From Sarcocystis neurona (lineage: Eukaryota; Apicomplexa; Conoidasida; Eucoccidiorida; Sarcocystidae), in the NCBI GenBank assembly GCA_000727475.1, contig KL647298.1, positions 1,366,007 through 1,430,006 on the forward strand: DNA of 64,000 nt, given 5' to 3'. Below the pieces are notes generated by a model that ran no database searches, had not been told where the DNA came from, and was given only the letters and a program-made list of their open reading frames with translations. How positions within the stretch are numbered: position 1 is the first letter of the stretch; the number at the start of each line of letters is the position of its first letter. The position numbers and the translations under genes are program-made. Of this stretch, positions 24,901 to 35,500 are shown piece after piece.

Positions 24901-26409
24901 CACACGGCCCATACGCATGTATGCCTTAGACTATACACATGTCTGTATATGTGTTTGCACGCACGCCTCAGGACGTGTTAACCTGGCGACAGCTGGACGG
25001 TTAGATGCGCGGTACACAAGTGTGCGGGAGTCGTAATGCAGCACAACAGGAGTTTATGTGCTTTCAGGGAATCATGCTCATCGCTTCTTAGCAGCCGTTC
25101 AAAAACAGGGAGGGTGGTGCCCTTGATATATGTGCACTATTGGGACGGGACTTGTGTGCTTTTGCATCCTGTGTTTATGGAATATTTCAAACGTTTTATA
25201 CATATGTATATATGTGGAGAATGCTCAGGTTTACTACACGTTGTGCCGTTCGAAGCGCAGCTGGTCCTGCAGCCCTCCAATAAAACGATTGGTTTTCCAG
25301 ATACAGTGCCGTCTGTCTACCCTTTTCACCGGTTGCGAAGTCACACGTCCCTCTCGTAGTCGTCGAGACAATGGTCTTCTCGGCTTTTTGACGAATACAT
25401 AGAAGAAAGTCACACTAGGGTTCACGAGTGTGCAGAGAGTAACTGCAGTCTCACAACCGCATTTCAGTATGTCCCAGCCGGCCAGGAACGGACGTCAGTG
25501 CTTTTAGCGGGAGGTGTACACTGCTGAATTCATGTCTTTGTATACGTCTATGTCGTACCAAGCTCCTCGTGTGCTACTCACGTTCGACTGGTTTCGGAAG
25601 AAGTGCGGTTACCTGCAGCTAGTTTCCGTCTACGTGTAGATCCGCAGATTCATCTGCTGCTCAAGCACGACTGTGTACCTACGAAAAACTCATGTTTCTA
25701 CTGGTCGAGGAAGCCTGCTTCTCGGGAGACAAACTTGTTCATTGACTGTGCAAAACTACGCGCTGAAGCCCCTCCGAATTCACCTGGTTGAAGAACACCT
25801 GTGGGACGCTATTTTCTTAGCATTGCGTAATATACGTCACGGCGTGTTAACAAAGCTTCTTGTCTGCAACACGTGAACCTTCCTCCTTTTACCAGTCATC
25901 TCCCTGCTGGACGCGCGTACACGCGTAAAGAGAGAAAGCACTCGCTCCTTGTCTGTAGTGCACGTCCGTTTACTGACGGATGCTTCCGCCGTTCGGCAAT
26001 CGCGCGTGTCCACGCGGCCACACACTTTGTCCGTCGTTCTTGAGTGTACACTTATTGACAGAGTTCCGCGTCGCTATTTGCTTCCACACATCTGCGTATA
26101 ACGAAACGTGTGTCGACTCCACCGGCAAAAATCAACGTGAGTCAGGAGTCGAGCTCCATCTTCTGCAGACAATAGATATACACTAACGAGTATGTACACG
26201 AATTATTATGCGCCTTATTATGTTCCCGGCTAACGCTTGACAGCCCCATTCGTGAGTGTTTACTTCTCCTGAGAAAGAGTGCAAGCATGTGTGTAACTGT
26301 ATACACGTACGTAAGTACATACATAAATATATATATATATAGAGAGAGAGAGAGATAGATAGAAAGATTGATAGACAGATAGATATGAGGTGTACACGCA
26401 TATCTATAC

Positions 26410-26443
<34 letters not shown>

Positions 26444-27990
26444 GCGTGCTGTGCATGTATCAGTTTACTGACTACAAATGCATATAATATTTGTATATAA
26501 TTATGACACCACGTATTATGTTCTACAGTTTGTACATAGGCGTACAAACTGTGACGTATCGCTTTCTCAATGGGGTCGCTTTTTTTCCCCTTCTCTTCCT
26601 CCTCTCTCGGTTTATGTTTCCTTTCTGTGTGTTCTCTTTTCTTTCTCTTTGGCTACATGTACCCTGCCTCTTCCGTTTTTCCCGAGCGACGGTGAAGGAA
26701 GACCTGAGCCGCTGCCGCACGCTTTCCTTCTCTTTGTATGTGTAATAATTACCCGGATATTGAAAATCGCCCAATTTTACCTGTGGCAAACACAAGAGAA
26801 ACATACCGCAGGCGTCTTCGTCTGCTACTAAAGGAATGTTTCTCGACTAAAAATTTCTTCTGCACACGCCAGAGGGTGAAAGGAATCATATCCACAGCTT
26901 CTGCTGTATACACTTTTTTTCGTTCCCGTGTTCTGTTTTCTCCTCGTCCTCTTGGTCAGTTTTCTTCCCCCTCCACGTGCCTTGATAATCGAGTTGTATA
27001 AAGTCGCGCCATATCCTCCTTCGCAATGTGCTTGAAACGAAGAAGAAACGAAATCAGTAATGTGCACATGGACATGGCCTATAGAAGTTTGTTTTGATAG
27101 TTTTTTTCTCTCCCGCCACAACACGTTGTTCATGTTTTTCTTCCCATTGTCCAGGCGGTTTCATATAGAAGATAAGTATTGCGCCTTTATTTAAGTACTA
27201 CGCAACCTCTTATTGTTCCTCTGTTTTGCCCAAACGCTTTTTGAGACTGTCTTTGCTGCATGTCCTCGCGTAACCCCGAAGCACATATATACTTTTATAT
27301 ATTTCGTTTATTTACAATTATAACTGTATACGCATATGTGCGTAGATACACGCATACGTGCGTAGGCGTGTCCCTTGAAAAGATGCCAGTAAAATATGTG
27401 ACACGCAGCTTCTCGAGCTCAGATCCTCCATGCTTGCGTTCACCGTAGACGAAAACAGATCTCCCACGTGTCTTCCCTTCTTTTCTATCTTCTCCCTCTC
27501 CGTCATTGCATAAAGGTTAAACGCAAAACGACGGTTTTCTTCAGAATAGAGCCACCTACGTGCATTTGTTTTGCTCGTCTGCAAAGGAAAGTGTGAAACG
27601 CGTCCTATCCATTTGCGTACAAGAGTAGACACACATACATATAGACACGTATGCATACATACGTGGATATACGGGTGCATATGTTTTAGTTCGGCGTACA
27701 TGAGCTTCTAAGTATAATATGTATACATACGTGTGTATAACATTATTTGTATTTCTCCGGTAGAAATGTAAAAAAGGGCCTCTGTGTGTGTACCTACACA
27801 CGCTTAGAAGTGTGTTCGACAGTCGCTTGTCTGGCGACAAATTCTCCTCGTGGGTTAAAGCTGTCTTCACGGTCTTTCGGAAAAAACACGGCTTTTTTAT
27901 GTGACAGCCAAAACTTGATGTAAAGCGTCTACATAGGCCGGTAATGAAAAGAACACACAGAGGGGCCGGAGAAGAAAGAGACGCACACAT
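18976..27990. other. Repeat-poor block, no gene supported
   Basis: Balanced composition, few trinucleotide repeats, and only short (TA)n tracts (for example 22037-22052, 26325-26345 and 26410-26442). Open frames are at most about 175 codons (19192-19719 minus and 18975-19403 minus are the longest), overlap one another on both strands, and show no recognised motif. I see no tRNA, rRNA or transposon remnant. Confidence 0.5.
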
Positions 27991-28040
27991 ATCCACGTGA
28001 CCGCCTTCTTCTGTCGCGCTGCAATGGCGTCGCTGCTGGT

Positions 28041-28108
28041 GTTTCTCTCTCGCCGCTGCTGTTTCTCTCTCGCCGCTGCTGTTTCTCTCTCGCCGCTGCT
28101 GTCTCTCT
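28041..28108. repeat. 20-base tandem repeat, three full copies
   Basis: GTTTCTCTCTCGCCGCTGCT repeats at 28041, 28061 and 28081 with a decayed fourth start at 28101. A 20-base period shifts the frame each copy, arguing against a protein repeat. Confidence 0.85.
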
Positions 28109-28389
28109 CGCTGCACCTATTGCGCCTCCGCGTCCGATCGCTGCTGCGCCCGCACAGCGCACCCGGAAGGATAATAACGAGAATTTCACTGCGCCCCCGC
28201 AACCCACGCCGCACGTCACACCGCCAAGACGACCACGACCAGCGTCAGCACGGTCACTTCACTACCCTCGTCTTTCTTCCGTTGCAGTAGAGACGCCCGC
28301 TGCGATCAGCTAATCTGCCGCGACGAATACTTCAGCAACTCCTCTTCGTGCTGCTCCTGCTCTTGCTGCCGCTCAATTTCGTTAACTCC

Positions 28390-29330
28390 CCTGGCGCTTG
28401 AGTCACCACGTCTGTTCAGCCTGGTCAATCTCCTCTTCTTCTCCTGCCGTCACACAACACGAGTCCACACCACGGTGTGTGGTGGCCTCCCGTCGCTGCT
28501 ACTGCGACGACCATCGCGGTGCCACCCCACCAAATCCCGTACTGCTATCACGAGGACTGCGGCGTTCCTCCCGCTCTTGCGCACACAGGAATAGCTGCCC
28601 CACTACTTGTACCACTGCTACCAAAGAGACCACCTCATTGCTACTCCTGCTATCTTGGACGTCGTCGTGCGACTACTTCTGCTACTGCTCAGGGTGCGCC
28701 ACTTGCAACGAGGACCCCTGCGACAAATCCCAAGAGCAGCACACCCGCCTCTGCCATCACTCCTGCCTCAATGGTGCTCCCACTGCTATTGCAGTAGCAA
28801 CAGTAGCAGCAGTAGTAGAAGTGTAACACCTACGACATTGCCACTGCCATAACTGCGACACTACCCCTGCTCCTACTCCTACAGTCCTACATACGAAGTC
28901 CTCTGCAATTCCTCAAGTACTCCTATGCTATCACTGCTGTAGTACAATCGCTCCTGTGTGACCAGGACTACTGACGTGAGCTACCAGTTTTGCTACGTGT
29001 CGCAGCTCCACTATTAGCACGGCCCTTACTGAAGCACACTACTCCCTCCTACGGTAGTTCCTATTTAAAGGAGCTTCAAGACTGAGCAGCACTTTCACAG
29101 TTTTACTACGACTCACCACTACCACTACTACTACGGGTCATATTCCTAATAGCACTACTAGCAGTGGTATTACTACTAGCAGTACTAGCAGTACTCCTAC
29201 TACGGGCCATACTACTATTGGTGCGGCTGTTGCTATTAGTGCGACGCCTACGACTCGTAGTAGAACTTCCATCATCAGTACTGCTTTTACAACGGCAGCA
29301 GGCAGTCGTAGACCAAGCCTACAGCCTAGC
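28390..29330. repeat. Decayed trinucleotide repeat (ACT/GCT/GTA types)
   Basis: Imperfect three-base periodicity, for example CACTACCACTACTACTACGG near 29117 and GTACTAGCAGTACTCC near 29180. Frames are open over 100-140 codons on both strands but read as unstructured Cys/Thr/Ser or Leu runs. No gene is assigned. Confidence 0.45.
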
Positions 29331-29699
29331 ACACACCTGCTCCTCTGCTTGTTCCGCGCCTCCTTTCGGAGAATAACTCCTGCAACATCCGCTGCTATTT
29401 GTTCTATCAATAGCAGCAGAATTTTTCTCTTCCTGCCTCTCTGCTGGTCCTGTTCCACGGGCTACGAGGACCACTAGGGGAATGGGCTTTTTCGAAGATG
29501 TCTTCTCAATTTTCCACCGCGGCGCGGTCTATCACATGTATCAAGGAGCTGTAGTACTACTCTTTCTCTTCTCCCTATCTGTGGCCCAATTTTCCTGCTT
29601 TGTCTCTTTTTTGAGACCGAATCCACACGGGCGGCCTTTCTTCTTCTGTGACTGCGATTCTACTTGTCTTCTCTTCTTCGAGCTCGACTGTTTTCCTTT

Positions 29700-31640
29700 C
29701 TCGTGCCTGCAGCAGCAGCAGCAGGTGAAGGATTAGCAGCAGCCGGAGGTGGAGAGCCATGCGACAGCTGTTGCTGCGCGAGGTGGTGCTGGCGCTGCAG
29801 CAGCCGTGGCCAGCGCGCAGGCAGCAGCGCCTTCTGAAGATACACCAGCTGCTCCGCTGGCAAATGCCACAAACCCTGAGCGCCTCTCATCTGCAGCACC
29901 AGCAGCATCAGCAGAGACCCGGCGGCAAAAAGCTGAAGGGGATGTTTTTCAGCAAAGAGGTGTTCCCCACGCAGCAGTACTAAGAAACGGGGAAGCCAAA
30001 GCAGACGCAGAAGCTGAGAAACTACACGACAAACAACAGCGGCAACTCACAGAGAGAAGAGCATGCAGAACGGAGGACGACGGCGTCACCGTTCGGAATC
30101 CACGGGGTAGTACCTTCGACGCAGCAGCTGCAGCAGCAGTTTCCGCGGGAGAGACACACAAGTACAGACAGCAGCACCTGCGGAGAGAAACAAATAGATG
30201 ACTGCCTTTTAATAAAGCCAGCAGGACCGACCAGAACTAGCAGCATTGCAGAAGGCTGGTGCAGCGATAATAGGGGCGGAGCTGCAGCGGTAAAGGGCAG
30301 AGGGTGCGTAGCAGAACAGCAGGAGAACGAGAGGCAGGAAGAGCAGCAAAACCTGCGGCAGCATGGGACGCGCAGCAGCAGCAAGAGAAAAAGAAACAAT
30401 AGCAGCGAGAGCAAGACAGGAGGAGCAGCGGACCAAACCGCAGAACAAGAAGGCCGGAGGCAGGCGGCAGTACCAGCTACGGCAACCCGAAGAAAGCGTA
30501 CGAAGAGACACAGATACTGCAGCAGCTGTAACACGAGTGCCAGCGGCAACAACAGAGAGCGTGTCAACAAATGCAGCAGCAGCGGCTGCAACACACAGGG
30601 AGACGGCAGCAGGGCTCGAAGTATTGAAGGGCCTTAAATGAGAAACAGGTGCTGCCGCTAGACCGGAGGAAAGCACCAGAGGAAGAAACAGCAGCAGCAG
30701 AAGGCGAAAGAACAGCACCACCTCTAGGAGAAACAGCAGCACCAGTGGGGCGGGCAGCACCAGCAGGAAGAGAGGCAGCAGCTGTAATAGAACAGGCATC
30801 ATGCTCCTGCAGCAGCAGGAGAAACGGCAGCAGTAGGAGACGCAGGAGAAACGGTAAGAACAGGAGACGCAGCAGCAGCAGTGTAAATAGTTGGCGCAGC
30901 AGCAGTGGGGGAAGCAGCAATAACAGCAGGAGAAACAGCAGCAATGGTACGAGAAACAGTAGCAGCAGCAGCAGACGCAGGAGAAACGGTAAGAGCAGGA
31001 GACGCAGCACCAGCAATGTAAATAGTTGGCGCAGCAGCAGTGGGGGAAGCTGCAAAAACGGCGGGAGAAACAGCAGCACTGGTACGAGAAACAGCAGCAG
31101 CAGCAGCGGACGCAGGAGAAACGGCAACAGCAGGGAACGCAGCAGCAGCAGTGTAATTAGTTGATGCAGCAGCAGCAGCAGGAGAAACGGCAGCAGTGGT
31201 AGGAGAAACAGCAGCAGCAGCAGTAGCAGACGCAGGAGAAACGGCAACAGCAGGAAATGCAGCAGCAGCAGCGTAAGAAGTAGATGCAGCAGCAGTGGGG
31301 AAGCAGCAGTAGCAGCACCGGAAACAGCACACTAGTAGGAGAAACAGCACCAGCAGTAGAAGCAGCAGCAGCGTTAGGAGATACAACAGCGGCTATAGCA
31401 GATACAGCAGTAGCAGCCCCAGCAGGGGAGAGAGAAGCAGCAATAACAGACAAAGCAGCAGCAGCAGGAGACACAGCAGCAGCAGGAAAAAGAGCAGCGC
31501 GCCTCAGAGCGAGACCCGGCAGTAAGATAGCCATCTGCGGAGAGAAGAAGAGTACGCAGAGAACTGCAGCAGCCGCCCGACAGGAAAGAAGTCGCCGCAG
31601 CAGCAGAGGTATCACTGCAGGCGTGTGGGCGCGCCAGGCC
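29700..31640. repeat. CAG-rich block, possible coding, strand undecided
   Basis: Nearly continuous CAG/GCA on the plus strand. A 75-codon ATG frame at 29759-29983 (plus) and an overlapping minus frame both look protein-like, so no call is made. The 45-residue unit array lies at its right end. Confidence 0.5.
30799..31615 (-). other. Possible coding repeat region, Ala/Ser/Pro/Thr-rich 45-residue units, frame interrupted
   Basis: Four copies of a unit starting at 30841, 30976, 31111 and 31231 (spacings 135, 135 and 120 bases, all multiples of three) read on the minus strand as Ala/Ser/Pro/Thr-rich units with SPASAAAATVSRT and AAPTIYTAAAASP. One minus-strand frame stays open through all four copies, while plus-strand frames meet stops. 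A preceding minus-strand open stretch begins after the strong acceptor CTTCTCTCCGCAG with MAILLPGLALRRAALFP (about 31543) but lies in another frame. A repeated G5 run is G4 at about 31297, one base short, but correcting it alone does not join the two stretches. It may be a broken gene, an unresolved splice, or only repeat. Confidence 0.3.
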
Positions 31641-31779
31641 TGTCCATCGCAGAAGGTGCCTTACGTTTCATCTCTGGCTGAGCCGCATGAGCTCCTCATA
31701 AGTAACATCCGTGAAAGAGCAACAGACAAGAAGAGACTTTTTCGCCCACGTTTACGTCACTATTTCACTGCACACACTT

Positions 31780-32190
31780 GCACATAAGTACACATAGATG
31801 AATATGTTCGTATACGCCTCTCTCTCTCCCCTCGTTTCTCTCTATATACACATATATAGGTAACAATGTGTACGTATATATACACAGGCGTAGATACGTC
31901 TGCGTGGCGTTTATACACAGACACAAAGATATCGCTTCACAGAGAAAAGTCCACACATGTACATGTGTATGCGGATGTGAGTATACATATATATATATAT
32001 ATATATATATGCAGGTATAATATATGCATATATATATATATACGCATAAGTATAATATTTGTACATGTACATATATATATATAGTTATAAGATATGTATA
32101 GAGGCATACATAGTGGGGACTACACATAGATGTATAGGTATCCTACATACACATATATATACATATATATGTATATTGATAGTTATTGAT
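31780..32190. repeat. (TA)n microsatellite field
   Basis: TATATATA runs at 31985-32012, 32028-32042, 32070-32082 and 32153-32170, with no open frame of note. It separates the TRIP4-type gene's 3' end from the CAG block. Confidence 0.6.
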
Positions 32191-32585
32191 ACGTGTCCTG
32201 TTGTATGTGACATACACTAAGAATATACGCTCCCGCGTGAACCATTATATACTGCATCGGCGCAGAGATGTGTATACCGTATGGAAGCGAGGGGAAAGTC
32301 TGCAGAGGCGGGAGGGGGAGGAACTACTGCCGGGAGACTTCCCCGGTTCCACCGAGAGAGCAGAAGTGAAGGGAAAATGGCCCTTCTGGCTCGCACTTAT
32401 CGTGTATAAAAGTAAAGAAGCGTGCAACCATGTATGACGCCTCGCTGTGTGTAGAAAAAGGCGATTTCCTTGGCCGGGAACAGGAAGACAACGGGGCTTA
32501 TTGTTCCTGCCTTTTCTTCCAGTGCTGCAATGCAGCAGAGGCCCACTTGCTGTTAAAACTTCAACGCTTTTTTCGAGAACACCTC

Positions 32586-35500
32586 CTACTCGGGCGGCAC
32601 GGAGTACAACTGCGAGGAAAACGGAAGCACGTTTCTACGCGTTTAGTAAGCAAGCGAGAAGACAAAAGCCAATGTCTTCTCTCCTGTCACCAGTCTCCCT
32701 CTCACTTTCTCTCTCCACTGCCTTTTCTTCAACTTCTGCTGCTTTCGTTGCGGCCATTGCTGCTGCGGTTGCTGCAGAGCGACAGACCACGAGACGCCTC
32801 CATCTGCTGTTGCGTGGTACGTGCAGAGGGAGAGGGACATGAGCAGATGCCTTCTCCTGTGTTCTGTTGCATGCGCAGATACCTTTTTACACGAATAGAC
32901 GCAGTCGAACAAAAACCGAGGAGAAAAAGAAGGAAGGAAGCGGGAGACAAATTCTACCTTGACAGGGACTCGCAATCGACGAGGCTTCACAAGTAATAGT
33001 TCGTGAGAGTAGCCTTCCGTTTCATCCGGCAGAAGCTCTGCGGGCGTGTCTTGCTCTCCTCCGTCCTGCACGGAAGCAGAGGCAGCCCCAGCAGCAACAG
33101 CAGCCAGCCTTGACGCAGCAGCAGAACCGACAAGAACCACCACCAGCAGTCGCCGAGGCAGAAAAAGCAGAAGCAACAGAGGAGCAGCAAACGCAGAAGC
33201 AGCCGCAGGAGCGGCAGCGACAGCACACCCCGCGACAGACGCACACACGCGACGCAGCCGCAGCAGCAGCTGCTGCTGTGAGGCCGCAGGCGAAGGACAA
33301 AGAGAGCAGCGGCTAACGGCAGCAGGATCAGTCACAGCAGCAGCGCCGCAGCAGCTGCGGGTCCACGACAGGTAGCCCCAGCAGAGAAAGCAGCAACGGC
33401 AGCAGCATCTGCAGCGGCAGAAGAAGCAGCGGAGGCAGCAGAAGCTGCAACAGCGTGCGGGGCACCAGCGGCCGAGAAACGTCAGCCATGAGCGCATGCA
33501 CCCGGACAGCCAGAAACGGTAACTGCTGCTGCATCTTCTGTTGCATCATCTTCTGTTGCTGCCTGTGCTCTTGCTTGACGCGCGCCTGGCGCTCCCGCTG
33601 CTCCCAGTTCAGTTCCTCTGCTTTCTTCCCCTAAAAACTTGCTACCGCTTTGCTGCGCTGTGATGTCCCAGCTGCTGTCTTGCCCTGCGCTGCTGCATGC
33701 GCGGTTACGGCTTCGTTAGGTCTTCGTGACTGGTGCTGCTGCTGCTGTGTGGCTGCTGCTGCTGCTGTGTGGCTGCTGCTGCGGCTCTGCGGCTGCCTGC
33801 TGCTGTGTCGCTGCTGCTGCCGCTCTGCGGCTGCCGCTGCCGTGTGCCTGATGCTGCTGTGTGCCTGCTGCTCTTGTGTGCCTGCTGCCGCCGCTGTTGT
33901 GTGGCTGCTGCTGCTGTTGTGCGGCTGCTGCTACTGTTTTGCGGCTGCACGGACACGCACCAGGGGCGCAGGCGGCTGCTGTGGCTGCTGCGTCTTGTTG
34001 CGACAGCCGAGGCAGGTGACGCATCCCAACAAAGCAGAGGTAGGGAAGACAGAAGGAAATGGAGGAGCTTGTTTCTTCGAGGAAAAAGATGCTGCAGCAG
34101 CAGCTGTACCGCAGAGATATTCACCTCCTGCTGCAGGTGCACGCGTCTGCTCTACGTGCAGCAGTTGCTCGTGGAAAAGACGAGCAGCAGCAATGAGGCT
34201 CTCCTCAGGCGGCGCAGCAGCAGCATGAACCCACAGCCTGCTCATCACACAGGGAGAAAAAAAACAAATTTTGTAACTTTCAAACGGCATTCTTCCTCTT
34301 ATAAGCAGATATTCTTGGATATACCTACAGGAGAAACTCAAGAAAAAGGCGTACGTATCGATACGCCTATACAGGGCGCAAATTCATATACACGTGTGTA
34401 GGCAGACACATGCGTATGCTTAGATTTATACATATACACGCGCAGATATACCTACGCACACACGTATGAGTAGAGATATACATCTACGTACAAATACACC
34501 AGTAGATATATGTAAATACACAGATATGCGTAGATATATATATATATATATCCAAAGACATCCGTAGATACACACAAGTGCATACATATCCGTAGGTATA
34601 CATACGTGTATACGTATATATATATATATACAAATATATATACATGACTATAAGTGGACGCACACATACAAGTCATCCCATACTTAGACACATAAGTACA
34701 TATATATGCGAATGAATATATATATATATATACATATATACCCGTAGAGATACATAAGAACATCTATATGCGCATATATATATATATAAATATACACGTA
34801 TGTACATATATGTGCCTCTATATATGTATACACTTACATACTTGTATACCTATAAGTGAAGGCACACATAAAGATATATATATATATACATACAGTTAGA
34901 CAGAGAAGTACACGTATATGCGTGAATATATATATATATATACGTACATATATATGTATACACTTATTCCCGCAGATATACATAAGCACATATATACGCG
35001 TGTATATATATATATACTTACATACCTATACGTGAACGCAGACATACAGGTCAGGACATACCTACACACAAGGATGCATGGTATAAAGATAATATAGATG
35101 TAAATGAATACTGAGGAGAGACTTTGTAAATGCCAGTATCCGCGTCACTTCTGCTACTCGGTAGAGGGGAGGAACAATAGTAATTTTCTTGATATAAAAG
35201 AGTAGTAGCAATAACATTTCTCTCGAACAAAGAGAGACACAGAGAAGGCTGCTCCGCTGCTGCCTTTCTGCTGCTCTGCTGCTGCCCTTCTGCTGCTCTG
35301 CTGCTGCCCTTCTGCTGCTCTGCTGCTGCCCTTCTGCTGCTCTGCTGCTGCCTTTGCTGCTCTGCTGCTGCCNNNNNNNNNNNNNNNNNNNNNNNNNNNN
35401 NNNNNNNNNNNNNNNNNNNNNNNNNNNNNNNNNNNNNNNNNNNNNNNNNNNNNNNNNNNNNNNNNNNNNNNNNNNNNNNNNNNNNNNNNNNNNNNNNNNN

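Noticed and set aside
26405..26445. TATA box promoter
   Set aside because: One of many (TA)n tracts spread through the window, with no gene start placed downstream.
28041..28108. CRISPR-like array
   Set aside because: Direct tandem copies without spacers, in a eukaryotic-type sequence.
30564..31247. Poly-Leu frame of 227 codons on the minus strand
   Set aside because: CTG repeat read in the Leu frame. Its runs of 5-10 leucines show no membrane-protein pattern, and the Ala/Ser/Pro frame of the same strand fits the codon-multiple units better.
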